Shown here piece by piece: positions 45,128 to 54,238 of a DNA stretch of 64,000 bases (its first letter is position 1; the number at the start of each line of letters is the position of its first letter). Below the pieces are notes generated by a model. That model was not told the origin of the DNA. It saw only the letters and a list, made by a program, of their open reading frames with translations, and did no database searches. This stretch comes from BCD1 sp942492125. Its GTDB lineage: Bacteria; Bacteroidota; Bacteroidia; Chitinophagales; Saprospiraceae. A program made the position numbers and the translations under genes. Where the stretch lies: NCBI GenBank assembly GCA_942492125.1, contig CALODM010000032.1:62001-126000 (forward strand), written 5' to 3'.

Positions 45128-45991
45128 TTATTTTTTTACGTCAAGATCAAAAGTATCTCCAGGCAGATAAACACTTAAATCCATGGCTGCACCACCGATC
45201 AATCCGTTGCTGACTTTTTTATTCTTTAATGGATTTTTCAATACGACAACCTGAGAAAGCCCTAAAACGACGGCTTTATTATTTTGAACAAGGATGGCAG
45301 TGGATTCGTCAATTCCGATCCCTGTTTGTTCGGGGTATTCCAAAACGACGGTCATCAGCCGGTTCATCCTCATTCGGTAGAGGAAATGTTGATCGATGAT
45401 GGAATTTTGTAATAAACCAAGTCCCGGTTTGATGATAATATTGTCAGCTTCAATCGTTCTGAAGTCGCCCGTATATTCCGGATATTTCTTTTCATCCCCG
45501 GTGATCATCAGCTGGCTCATAACCGCAGCACCGGCACTGGTACCGGCAATGGTTGCCCCGTTTTCATAGGCCTTCCTTACCGCCTCTTCGATACCTGTAC
45601 CGGCAATAGCATCCATGAACCTTACCTGGCTGCCACCAGTGATGTAGATCAACCTGGCATTGCTCAAAGAGTCGAGGGTGTTTTCAGAGAAACCCGGAAA
45701 AGAAAAGGTTTTGAGTTTTTCCCCGGACAATTGTTGCTCCCTGAATTGCCTGATGGCATAATAAGCAGCCGTATCCGGTTCGGCACTGGACATAGGCAGT
45801 ATCATGGCATAACCGGCTGTATCAATACCCGAAGCCTTTATCAATTCTACAACCAGTTCCGGTGGTCTTTTCCCTCCTCCGATGATGAACAATTTCCCCT
45901 TGATGTTATTCTCTGTCTCAGCGTTGAAACTCCCGCAGGCAAAAAATATCAATACCAGAGATACGGCCGCCCATTTTAGTAAGGTTTTCAT
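45128..45991 (-). CDS. Cyanophycinase lipoprotein (peptidase S51)
   Basis: 287 residues from ATG 45991. Lipoprotein signal MKTLLKWAAVSLVLIFFAC (Cys19). Cyanophycinase signatures include GKLFIIGGGKRPPELV, ITGGSQVRFMDAIAGTG, AGTSAGAAVMS with nucleophile Ser152, GLGLLQNSIIDQHFLYRMRM and GIGIDESTAILV, the last two especially typical of CphB-like enzymes. Cyanophycinase hydrolyses multi-L-arginyl-poly-L-aspartate to beta-Asp-Arg dipeptides. Its ATG lies 5 bp after the transporter stop, and the T9SS S51 gene follows 4 bp after its own stop, so the three are probably one operon. Intact. Confidence 0.88.
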   Translation of the reverse strand: MKTLLKWAAVSLVLIFFACGSFNAETENNIKGKLFIIGGGKRPPELVVELIKASGIDTAGYAMILPMSSAEPDTAAYYAIRQFREQQLSGEKLKTFSFPGFSENTLDSLSNARLIYITGGSQVRFMDAIAGTGIEEAVRKAYENGATIAGTSAGAAVMSQLMITGDEKKYPEYTGDFRTIEADNIIIKPGLGLLQNSIIDQHFLYRMRMNRLMTVVLEYPEQTGIGIDESTAILVQNNKAVVLGLSQVVVLKNPLKNKKVSNGLIGGAAMDLSVYLPGDTFDLDVKK

Positions 45992-45995
45992 AAAA

Positions 45996-47381
45996 TCAAT
46001 GTATATAAATAACGGCAAAAAACAGGAAAATCATGGCCAAGGCCGACAGGATCAGAAACGCCGGAAACATCCATCGAAACCATACATTGTAGGGTATTCT
46101 GGCTATGGCCAAAACGCCCATCGTCACCCCTGAAGTAGGAATTATGAGGTTGGATAATCCGTCTCCGAACTGAAAAGCCAGCACAGCGACCTGCCTGCTA
46201 ACACCCAGTAAATCACTCAAAGGCGCCATGATAGGCATCGTCAGGGCAGCCTGCCCTGAGCCGGATGGAATAAAGAAGTTGAGCAAACTTTGAAAGACAA
46301 ACATCATCTCAACCGACAAGCCCTTTGGAAGTCCGTTGGCCAGAGAGGCAAGACTATTGAGCATGGTATCAATGATGCGCCCGTCTTCTGCCACTACAAT
46401 CAACCCCTTCGCCAATGCGATTACCAGAGCAGGTACCATCATATCTTTGGCTCCTTCTTTGAAGGACTCAATGGCTCCGTCCAAAGAAACGCCCCCGATC
46501 ACGACAGCCAAAATGCCAAGCGCCAGGAAAAGCCCGGTAATTTCATTGATGTACCAATCCCATTCGGAAACACCAATCACCAAAACGACCAAACTGAGGA
46601 GCAACAACCATAGCACCCATTTGTGTCTTCGGGTAAAATCTACAATACCTTCATTGGTCTTATGATCTTCCCGACTCCTGTCCAGTTCAAAAACAGGACT
46701 CAACTCAGGATTCTTTTCGATTCTCCGGGCGTACCGCATAACAAAAACAATGGCCCCCACCGTCATTACGCCCCAGGCTATAATTCGATAAGACATGCCA
46801 CTGAAAGGAGGCAGTTCCGCGATGCCCTGCGCTACGCCAACCGTAAAAGGGTTGAGGAAGGCCCCGGCAAAACCGGCTCCGGCACCAACAAAGGAAATGG
46901 CTACCCCGACAATAGAATCATACCCCAGCGCAATGCCCAAAGGAATGGTGATCATTACAAAAACCAGCACCTCTTCACTCATCCCGAATGTAGCCCCTCC
47001 CAGGGAAAACATGGCCATCAGGATGGGAATGCTCCACCGTTTGATGTGCTTGTTTTTTTTACTGGCTTCGAGAACGGCATGGATACCGGCATCCATAGCA
47101 CCGGTTCGATTGATCATTGCAAAAGCCCCACCGATCAGGAAAACAAAGGCAATGATCTGTCCGGCACCGATAAAACCCCTTATGGGTGCCATAAGAAAAG
47201 CTCCCAAACCCTGAGGGGCTGCTTCTATGCGTTGGTAAGAATCAGGAACCACAACCTGCCTCCCGGCCATTTCCACACGGTCAAAAGTACCTGCAGGAAT
47301 GATCCAGGTGAGTATTACAAAAACGAGCAGAATGGACATCAGGATGATCAGGGTGTCCGGAAATTTCTTTTGTTGAGCCAT
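45996..47381 (-). CDS. YfcC-family membrane transporter
   Basis: 461-residue polytopic protein from ATG 47381 (MAQQKKFPDTLIIL). About twelve hydrophobic segments. The signature regions WIIPAGTFDR, AFVFLIGGAFAMINRTGAMD, GGATFGMSEEVLVF, FVGAGAGFAGAFLNPFTVGVAQ and FFIPSGSGQAALTMPIMAPL are characteristic of the YfcC/C4-dicarboxylate and arginine-ornithine antiporter group. Two symmetric hairpin-like halves are evident. Upstream of two cyanophycinase-like genes, uptake of Asp, Arg or beta-Asp dipeptides is a reasonable inference. A strong hairpin with a U-run ends immediately before the start codon. Intact. Confidence 0.85.
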   Translation of the reverse strand: MAQQKKFPDTLIILMSILLVFVILTWIIPAGTFDRVEMAGRQVVVPDSYQRIEAAPQGLGAFLMAPIRGFIGAGQIIAFVFLIGGAFAMINRTGAMDAGIHAVLEASKKNKHIKRWSIPILMAMFSLGGATFGMSEEVLVFVMITIPLGIALGYDSIVGVAISFVGAGAGFAGAFLNPFTVGVAQGIAELPPFSGMSYRIIAWGVMTVGAIVFVMRYARRIEKNPELSPVFELDRSREDHKTNEGIVDFTRRHKWVLWLLLLSLVVLVIGVSEWDWYINEITGLFLALGILAVVIGGVSLDGAIESFKEGAKDMMVPALVIALAKGLIVVAEDGRIIDTMLNSLASLANGLPKGLSVEMMFVFQSLLNFFIPSGSGQAALTMPIMAPLSDLLGVSRQVAVLAFQFGDGLSNLIIPTSGVTMGVLAIARIPYNVWFRWMFPAFLILSALAMIFLFFAVIYIH

Positions 47382-47385
47382 AGAT

Positions 47386-47450
47386 AAAAAATTGAGTCCT
47401 CCAGTCTTTCTACCGCTTCGCACTTTTTTGTGGTAAAAAACCTGGAGGAC
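47386..47450 (-). terminator. Long hairpin with U-run abutting the transporter start codon
   Basis: Read on the minus strand, GTCCTCCAG-g-TTTTTTACC (47450-47432) pairs with GGTAGAAAG-a-CTGGAGGAC (47414-47396): 18 pairs including two G-U, one mismatch, 17-nt loop. A T6 run (47391-47386) follows, and the ATG is at 47381. It could end transcription of the gene stopping at 47473 or act as an attenuator for the transporter-cyanophycinase genes. A TATTTTTG box at 47457-47450 overlaps the first arm. Confidence 0.65.
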
Positions 47451-47472
47451 AAAAATAATCCATTAACGTTAT

Positions 47473-48360
47473 CTATCGAGTAACCTTAACTCGTTTGGTC
47501 ATGATCTGGTTGCCGGCATATAAGGTCAGATTATAGATTCCTGCGGCCAATTGACCAACAGGAACATCAAAACGGTATTGTCCCACCGGTTGAACACCCC
47601 GGTCCCATTTGCTGATCACCTTACCCTGCAAATCTCTGATCACAATGCTCACATTGGCTTTCTCCACCAGTTCATAGCTCAACTCCGTAACCGAGGCAGC
47701 CGGATTAGGAAATACATCCATCTGAGAAACAAAACGATTGACTTCGCGGGTTGAATTGGGTGTACCTACGTACAAGTTGTCTACCCAAAGGCCATAACCA
47801 TTGGTATTGGTCACATTCAGAATAGCCAGATAAACAGTTTCTCCGGCATAATCTGTAAGATCAATTGAAACATTTCTGAAATCATCAGAAACTTCATCAG
47901 CTACCATGAGTAAAACTGCACCATCGGACTCAAAACTTTCAGCTGTCGGATCACCGGTATTGATCAAAACCCAATAATCATCCGGATAATCGCCACTGGT
48001 GGTGGCTGATTTTGCATCGAATTGAAAAACAGCCCCCTCTTCAATGGTCAACTGTGGTAAAATAAGCCAATCCATGCAAGGGCCTACTTCATTACCACCT
48101 TCGTCTTCATACCAGGAAATACTCAGGGCAGCAAAACCGTCAAAGTTGGCGCTTTGTGATGCGATCCAGGCTGTATCCGCCCAGGACACTTCTTCAGGCA
48201 AGGCTGGCGTAAGCCCATCCTGGTTGATCAATGTAAAAGTTTCAGGAATGACTCCTGATTCGAAATCCTCAGCATAATTTTGAGCGGACAAAACGGTCTG
48301 ACATGCAAAAGCGAATAGGATTGTCAAACCAAAAAGGTGTAACAGATTTTTCATATCCAT
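47473..48360 (-). CDS. T9SS-secreted choice-of-anchor/cleaved-adhesin protein
   Basis: 295 residues. Signal peptide with MKNLLHLFGLTILFAFACQTVLSAQ (start at 48360 or the Met at 48354). The central jelly-roll (YAEDFESGVIPETFTLINQDG ... MDWLILPQLTI ... YLAILNVTNTNGYGLWVDNLYVG) matches the cleaved-adhesin/choice-of-anchor J family. The last 80 residues are a T9SS sorting domain (VFPNPAASVTELSYEL ... GIYNLTLYAGNQIMTKRVKVTR). Probably a surface or released binding protein. It lies upstream of the transporter, with a hairpin between them. Intact. Confidence 0.85.
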   Translation of the reverse strand: MDMKNLLHLFGLTILFAFACQTVLSAQNYAEDFESGVIPETFTLINQDGLTPALPEEVSWADTAWIASQSANFDGFAALSISWYEDEGGNEVGPCMDWLILPQLTIEEGAVFQFDAKSATTSGDYPDDYWVLINTGDPTAESFESDGAVLLMVADEVSDDFRNVSIDLTDYAGETVYLAILNVTNTNGYGLWVDNLYVGTPNSTREVNRFVSQMDVFPNPAASVTELSYELVEKANVSIVIRDLQGKVISKWDRGVQPVGQYRFDVPVGQLAAGIYNLTLYAGNQIMTKRVKVTR

Positions 48361-48523
48361 TAAATTTTATAGTTAAATAATAGAAATTTTTCAAAAAGAA
48401 CCGGAAACGAAATTGGGCAGAACAGCAAACCGACATCCAAACGCCAATGAGTAAAACCCTGTAACATCAAACTTCGGGTAAATCGAAGTAGACCATTCTG
48501 CGGAAAAGGAAAGATTGTATTAC

Positions 48524-48870
48524 TAGCAATCAAAAATAGGCTGAAGTCCTTTAAGGTTGAGTTGTTTAAAGGACGGAATGGAAGGAATGATCTTTTCTAT
48601 GTAGATAAATGAATACATCGTATTGACTTGGAAACGTAAACAAATATGAATATTTTTTCGCAAAAAAGTAAGCATAAGGTTAAAAAGTTTCAATGGTATC
48701 AATTTTCCCAGACGATTATTTTGCCAAGAGCCCAAAACCTTTTAATATTGTGGTAAGCCACGGTGATAAAAAAATGACTGATTTTTTCCACATATCAAAA
48801 ATAAAACCCACCATTCCCCGGTGTAAAGCCCTGAACCTGATGGGGCTCCAGCCTATATTTGATTGCTAAG
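48524..48870. mobile_element. Short element bounded by 20-bp inverted repeats
   Basis: TAGCAATCAAAAATAGGCTG (48524-48543) and CAGCCTATATTTGATTGCTA (48851-48870) are inverted repeats matching at 19 of 20 positions. Similarity continues more weakly inward for about 20 bp. Between them lie AT-rich DNA, a 9-bp stem (GTCCTTTAA/TTAAAGGAC, 48546-48574) and no convincing gene. This fits a MITE-like or dispersed-repeat unit of 347 bp, in the gap between divergent genes at 48360 and 48957. Confidence 0.5.
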
Positions 48871-48956
48871 CCAGGGCTCCGTTTCCTTTCCTTCCTGTAA
48901 TTGGAGTTTACCGCGTGTGAACCTCCTCCATGTTCCTTAACGTAAAAATTCTCATC

Positions 48957-51900
48957 ATGAATCACCTCAAATGTATAATGAGTTGTGTGTTCCTGTGCAT
49001 GACCTTGATGGCATTTAGCCAGCAAACCATTAAGGGAACTGTTTATTCAACTTCCGAAGGAGACCTTCCTTTGCCGGGCGTTAATATTGTCGTCAAATCC
49101 CTTCCCGGTATCGGAACCGTCAGCGACTTTGATGGCAACTTCGAATTTGAAGTTCCCGCTGAAGCCCAAATACTGGTTTTTTCTTATATCGGTTACGCTC
49201 CACTTGAAATTGACATCGCCACCAGAACCAACTGGCAGGTTTATATGTCTTCCGATGCAGCTTTGCTCGATGAATTTGTGGTAACGGCGCTGGGCGTGGA
49301 AAAAAAAGAAAAATCGCTTGGATATTCGGTCAGTGAAATCGACAATACGGCCCTTGCCGAAGCCAGGGAAAACAATGTCATCAACGCCCTGAATGCCAAA
49401 GTTGCCGGGGTAAATATTACCAGCACCTCCGGATCCCCGGGAGCATCAGCCAATATTGTCATTCGGGGAAGAGCTTCCATCAATGACAACAATCCACTGT
49501 TTGTTGTAGATGGTGTCCCTATCGACAACAGTTATGCCGGTTCCAACTTTATTGATCATTCCAATCGCGCTATCGATCTCAATCCTGATGACATTGAATC
49601 CATTTCCGTCCTGAAAGGAGCATCAGCAACTGCCTTATACGGTGTACGGGCGGCCAATGGGGTCATCGTTATTACCACCAAAAAAGGCGGACAGGAACAA
49701 GGAAAGATCCGTTTTTCCCAATCCCTGACTTTTGACCGGGTCAACCAAATTCCGGAACAACAAAACCGCTTCGCCCAGGGCATCGAACAAGGGGACGAGG
49801 TGATCTATCTCGGCCCGCTGGAAACCAACCGCAGCTGGGGTCCGAGAATCGATACGCTGAGGTATGACGGAGATGCTGCTTATCCATACAGCAGTCAGGG
49901 CAGAATCGTTGGTCAAAGTGATCCGACAGCGACCAACACCCCGGTAGTGCCTTTCGACAACCCTGGCCAATTCTTTCAAACCGGGATCACTTCCAATACG
50001 CACGTGAGCGTCCAGGGGGGCAATGAGAAAACCCAGTATTACACCTCTTTTGGTTATTCCAATCAGACAGGAGTAGTACCCAATTCCGATTATAAAAGAA
50101 TTTCCTTGAAATTATCAGGAGGCACAGCCCTAAGCGAAAAACTCAAAGTGAGTGCTTCCACCAATTACGTAAATTCTGGTGGCAACCGCATGCAGCGGGG
50201 CAGCAACCTCTCCGGAGTTATGTTAGGACTGATGCGTTCCCCCGTAACCTTTGATCTTGCCAACGGACTGGAAGATCCGGTCAATAATCCACTTTCCTAC
50301 GCTTTTGCGGATGGTACACCCCGAAGTTATTGGGGAGCCTATGACAACCCTTTTTGGTCGGTCAATAAGAACCTCAGCCAGGACAAGGTGAATCGTTTGA
50401 TCGGACATGTACAGATCAACTATGAGATCAACTCCTGGCTGAGTGCTTTGTACCGCATTGGCCTGGATTATTATTTTGAGGAAAGAAAAACCCATTGGGA
50501 CAATTTTTCCAATGAGTTTGGCACCGGGGTCATCTGGGATGATCTCTACAGTTTTAGCAACCTGAATTCCGATTTCCTGCTCAATGCCAACCGTCGAATC
50601 GGAAAATATTTTGAGCTCAATGCGGCCATCGGGCACAATTATGTTGCTCAAAGAACCTACAACAACATCACGGAAGGAGAAACCTTTATTCTACCTGATT
50701 TTTATGACATTTCCAATGTAGCTCAAGTGAGTTTTGCGGATGACAATATCCGGAAGAAAAGGCTTGTGGGAACCTTTTACAACATCGAAATGGCGTATAA
50801 GAATTTCCTATACCTGACCGTCACGGGACGATGGGACTGGTCCTCCACACTGCCGATTGAAAATGTGCCGTTTTTCTATGATTCCTACAGCACCAGTTTT
50901 GTCTTTACTGAATTGCTCAACCTCGAAACCAACCCATATTTTTCTTATGGTAAACTGAGGCTTTCCTATGCCAAAGTAGGCGGTGATGCCTTTCCTTACG
51001 CATTGAACACCTATTATGTCAACCGTGCTCCGGTGAGAGGCCAAACCTCATTTTTACAGGAGAACACCATTGGCAATCCTGAACTCAAACCGGAATCCAC
51101 TTCAAGCTTTGAAATAGGAGCAGATTTACGCTTTTTACAAAACAGGATCAGTCTCGATATCACCTACTACCAGGCTTTGAGTAAAGACCAGATCATTTCA
51201 GCACCGATCACCTACTCCAGTGGATTCACCTCGGCTACCGTCAATGCCGGGGAAATTGAAAACAAAGGCATAGAATTGCTGGTCAGCGCTTCGCCGGTAA
51301 AACAACAGGATTTCCATTGGGATATCAAATTGAATTTTTCGGCAAATGAGAACACCGTAATCTCCCTGGCAGAAGGAGTGCCTGACCTTAGTTTTTCAGG
51401 TTCCGGAGTAACATCCACCTCAAACCGTGCTATACCCGGGCAGCCCTATGGCATTTTATACGGCACGCGATGGTTGAGAGATGAAGCCGGAAATATCCTG
51501 GTCAATGATGAAGGATACCCACTCTATGATCCTCAGGACCCCGGTATTATTGGCGATCCCAATCCCGACTGGCAGATGGGCATACACAATGCTTTTAATT
51601 ACAGAGGATTACGGTTGGCATTCCTCCTTGACATTCGCAAGGGCGGTGACATTTTTAACGGGACCTTAGGTGTCATGAAAAACCTGGGTATTCACAAATC
51701 CACCGAAAGCCGTGAAGAAGCAGTGATATACGATGGTGTCAACGTCAATACGGGCCTGCCCAACGATGTGCCCATCCGGCTTGATTCAGATTTTTACAGT
51801 CGGTATCCCTTTGCAGGAGTTTCGGAAGCCAATGTGGAGGACGGTTCCTGGGTAAGGTTAAGAGAGGTCAACCTCTCCTACCGCCTGCCGTCGACATGGC

Positions 51901-52085
51901 TCGGAAAAATCGGGTTGGATGAACTGGAGGTCGGTTTAAGTGGAAGGAATTTGCTTTTATTTACCGAATACTCCGGTGTGGATCCGGAAACCAATCTCGC
52001 CGGGGCATCCAACAGCTTTGGCCGGGAATGGTTCAACTCCCCCAATACAAAAAGCATTGGCATCCATCTTAAAGCCGGTTTTTAA
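48957..52085 (+). CDS. SusC/RagA-family TonB-linked outer-membrane protein (second pair)
   Basis: 1042 residues from ATG 48957 (signal MNHLKCIMSCVFLCMTLMAFSQQ). Carboxypeptidase-regulatory-like domain (IKGTVYSTSEGDLPLPGVNIV, then GNFEFEVPAEAQILVFSYIGY), plug with FVVTALGVEKKEKSLGYSVS, ALNAKVAGVNITSTSG and LYGVRAANGVIVITTKKGG, and a barrel ending ...TKSIGIHLKAGF. It is the active importer of a SusCD pair. The adjacent SusD is of the SusD-like_2 type, often associated with non-polysaccharide or unknown ligands. Divergent from the cyanophycinase operon and upstream of an isoaspartyl peptidase, so peptide or cyanophycin-fragment import is a hypothesis. Intact. Confidence 0.95.
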   Translation: MNHLKCIMSCVFLCMTLMAFSQQTIKGTVYSTSEGDLPLPGVNIVVKSLPGIGTVSDFDGNFEFEVPAEAQILVFSYIGYAPLEIDIATRTNWQVYMSSDAALLDEFVVTALGVEKKEKSLGYSVSEIDNTALAEARENNVINALNAKVAGVNITSTSGSPGASANIVIRGRASINDNNPLFVVDGVPIDNSYAGSNFIDHSNRAIDLNPDDIESISVLKGASATALYGVRAANGVIVITTKKGGQEQGKIRFSQSLTFDRVNQIPEQQNRFAQGIEQGDEVIYLGPLETNRSWGPRIDTLRYDGDAAYPYSSQGRIVGQSDPTATNTPVVPFDNPGQFFQTGITSNTHVSVQGGNEKTQYYTSFGYSNQTGVVPNSDYKRISLKLSGGTALSEKLKVSASTNYVNSGGNRMQRGSNLSGVMLGLMRSPVTFDLANGLEDPVNNPLSYAFADGTPRSYWGAYDNPFWSVNKNLSQDKVNRLIGHVQINYEINSWLSALYRIGLDYYFEERKTHWDNFSNEFGTGVIWDDLYSFSNLNSDFLLNANRRIGKYFELNAAIGHNYVAQRTYNNITEGETFILPDFYDISNVAQVSFADDNIRKKRLVGTFYNIEMAYKNFLYLTVTGRWDWSSTLPIENVPFFYDSYSTSFVFTELLNLETNPYFSYGKLRLSYAKVGGDAFPYALNTYYVNRAPVRGQTSFLQENTIGNPELKPESTSSFEIGADLRFLQNRISLDITYYQALSKDQIISAPITYSSGFTSATVNAGEIENKGIELLVSASPVKQQDFHWDIKLNFSANENTVISLAEGVPDLSFSGSGVTSTSNRAIPGQPYGILYGTRWLRDEAGNILVNDEGYPLYDPQDPGIIGDPNPDWQMGIHNAFNYRGLRLAFLLDIRKGGDIFNGTLGVMKNLGIHKSTESREEAVIYDGVNVNTGLPNDVPIRLDSDFYSRYPFAGVSEANVEDGSWVRLREVNLSYRLPSTWLGKIGLDELEVGLSGRNLLLFTEYSGVDPETNLAGASNSFGREWFNSPNTKSIGIHLKAGF

Positions 52086-52137
52086 GGGATTCAATTTATG
52101 CAATAAACCAATTGTATCAACCAAAAAAAAATGCATC

Positions 52138-53505
52138 ATGCAACTAAAATATAATTCGCGAATACTCCTTTTTTCCGCTGTTTTCCTGAGTATTTTCCAG
52201 TGGACCTGTAAGCTGGAAGAGACCAACATCAATCCCAATGATCCCACCGATGTGCCACTCGAAGTTTTATTACCACCAGCCCTGGCATCGGGAGCCACCG
52301 CCATGGCTGAAGATGCGGCCGTCTATGCAGGTATTTTCTGCAACTATTTCACCGGAGTGGACAACCAGGCTTTACCGGTGGAAGGGTATCTTTTAGATGA
52401 ATCTTTTAACATGAACCCATTGTGGCAGGATTTTTACACTACGCCGTTGATTACTTTCAAAGTCATAATTGAAAAAGCCGAAGCTGAAAAATCGCCGCAT
52501 TATGCCGGAATCGCACGGACAATGCAGGCCATGGTACTGGGGACAGCTACCTCCCTTTGGGGAGATATCCCCTATACCGAAGCCTTCCAGGGAGGCGAAA
52601 ACCTGAGTCCACAATATGACACCCAGGAGTTTCTGTATGGAGAGATCCAGGACCTGCTGGATCAGGCCATTGTTGACCTTTCGGAAAGTACCAGCGTTTT
52701 CTCCCCGGGTATGGATGATGTGATCTATGAAGGTAACCTCTCCCGCTGGAAAAAAGCAGCCTATGCCCTGAAAGCCCGGTATCACATGCACCTCATCAAA
52801 CGGGACAACAATGCGCCCCAACTGGCACTGGATGCCCTCAGCAATACATTCCAAAGCACCGAAGAAGAGCTTGTTTTCCCTTATGGGTTTAACGAAGCCG
52901 ATCAAAACATATGGTATTTGTATTTTCAAAACACCCCTTATATCCGGGTAGACGATTATTTTTACAACCTTTTAAATGGCGCAAAAGATCCACGCAGGAA
53001 TTTTATGATCAAAAGCTCTTTTGGCATACGACGGGTTGGACCCTATTATGCCGGTGAATTTTCGTCCGTACCATTGATCAGTTTTTCAGAAATACTTTTC
53101 CTTAAAGCAGAAGCAACGTTACGGACAAGCGGGACAGATGCAGAACAATTGCTTCAAGAGGCTATGCGTATCCACCTGGGACAAGTCACTGACGGAACGA
53201 TAACACAGGACAGTATTGATAATTTCATTGCCCAAGTGGCTACCTTTTCCGGAGACTTTGAAAGCGATCTTTCGATGCTTATGACCCAGAAATTCATCAG
53301 TCATTTCACACAGATCGAAGGATGGACGGACTACCGAAGGACTGGTTACCCGGAACTGACCCCGAATCCCAATGGCGACCACCCCCAAAACCCGGGAGGT
53401 TTGGTTCCACGAAGGTTTATTTACCCTCAAAATGAAAGACTATTTAACGCTTCATTCCCACAACCAAACCCCAACTTACAAGACAGATTTTGGTGGGATG
53501 ACTGA
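52138..53505 (+). CDS. SusD-like lipoprotein (SusD/RagB, SusD-like_2 type)
   Basis: 455 residues from ATG 52138. Lipoprotein signal MQLKYNSRILLFSAVFLSIFQWTC, then KLEETNINPNDPTDVPLEVLLPPAL, the characteristic start of SusD-like_2 members. Further signatures are AMVLGTATSLWGDIPYTEAF, GNLSRWKKAAYALKARYHMHL and near the end TQIEGWTDYRRTGYPELTP. It would capture ligand for the SusC encoded 52 bp upstream. The stop codon overlaps the first unit of a large tandem repeat array, so its 3' untranslated region is entirely repeat DNA. Intact. Confidence 0.94.
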   Translation: MQLKYNSRILLFSAVFLSIFQWTCKLEETNINPNDPTDVPLEVLLPPALASGATAMAEDAAVYAGIFCNYFTGVDNQALPVEGYLLDESFNMNPLWQDFYTTPLITFKVIIEKAEAEKSPHYAGIARTMQAMVLGTATSLWGDIPYTEAFQGGENLSPQYDTQEFLYGEIQDLLDQAIVDLSESTSVFSPGMDDVIYEGNLSRWKKAAYALKARYHMHLIKRDNNAPQLALDALSNTFQSTEEELVFPYGFNEADQNIWYLYFQNTPYIRVDDYFYNLLNGAKDPRRNFMIKSSFGIRRVGPYYAGEFSSVPLISFSEILFLKAEATLRTSGTDAEQLLQEAMRIHLGQVTDGTITQDSIDNFIAQVATFSGDFESDLSMLMTQKFISHFTQIEGWTDYRRTGYPELTPNPNGDHPQNPGGLVPRRFIYPQNERLFNASFPQPNPNLQDRFWWDD

Positions 53506-54185
53506 GCGATTCTTCGAGTGAAACGAGAAGATAAAAGTCCAGTGGACTTTTAAGCGAAGGAACCGCGAAGCGGAGGGGAAGCAGGAGCGATTCTTCGAGT
53601 GAAACGAGAAGATAAAAGTCCAGTGGAGCGGAGGGGAAGCAAGAGCGATTCTTCGAGTGAAACGAGAAGATAAAAGTCCAGTGGACTTTGTAAGCGAAGG
53701 AACCGCGGAAGGCGGGAGGGGAAGCAGGAGCGATTCTTCGAGTGAAACGAGAAGATAAAAGTCCAGTGGACTTTTAAGCGAAGGAACCGCGAAGCGGAGG
53801 GGAAGCAGGAGCGATTCTTCGAGTGAAACGAGGAAGATAAAAGTCCAGTGGACTTTAGGCGAAGGACGCGAGCGGGAGGGGAGCAGGAGCGATTCCCGAG
53901 GAGGGGGGAGAAGGAACTGCGAAGCGGAGGGGAAGCAAGGAGCGATTCTTCGAGTGAAACGAGAAGATAAAAGTCCAGTGGACTTTTAAGCGAAGGAACC
54001 GCGAAGCGGAGGGGAAGCAGGAGCGATTCTTCGAGTGAAACGAGAAGATAAAAGTCCAGTGGACTTTTAAGCGAAGGAACCGCGAAGCGGAGGGGAAGCA
54101 GGAGCGATTCTTCGAGTGAAACGAGAAGATAAAAGTCCAGTGGACTTTTAAGCGAAGGAACCGCGAAGCGAAGGAACCGCGAAGG
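53504..54185 (+). repeat. Array of nine 81-bp tandem repeats rich in hairpins
   Basis: Unit starts at 53504, 53585, 53643, 53728, 53809, 53887, 53940, 54021 and 54102. Full units are 81 bp; units 2 and 6 have internal deletions (58 and 53 bp) and others carry one to few indels. Each full unit holds the 19-bp palindrome AAAAGTCCAGTGGACTTTT, a CCGC-GAA-GCGG hairpin and a bulged stem around TTCTTCG/CGAGAA. The repeats start on the SusD stop codon and end about 54 bp before the isoaspartyl peptidase. Purine-rich, no start codon, frames closed by TAA. No spacer sequences, so not CRISPR. Confidence 0.93.
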
Positions 54186-54238
54186 TTTCGCCCTTGACCA
54201 AGGGGTTATTATTTTACAAACAAAACAAAAACAAGCCT

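Noticed and set aside
48523..48735. 70-codon frame between divergent operons
   Set aside because: Lies inside the inverted-repeat element, low complexity, no motif or promoter.
53504..54185. CRISPR array
   Set aside because: Units are contiguous 81-bp tandem repeats with no unique spacers, and no cas gene is present.
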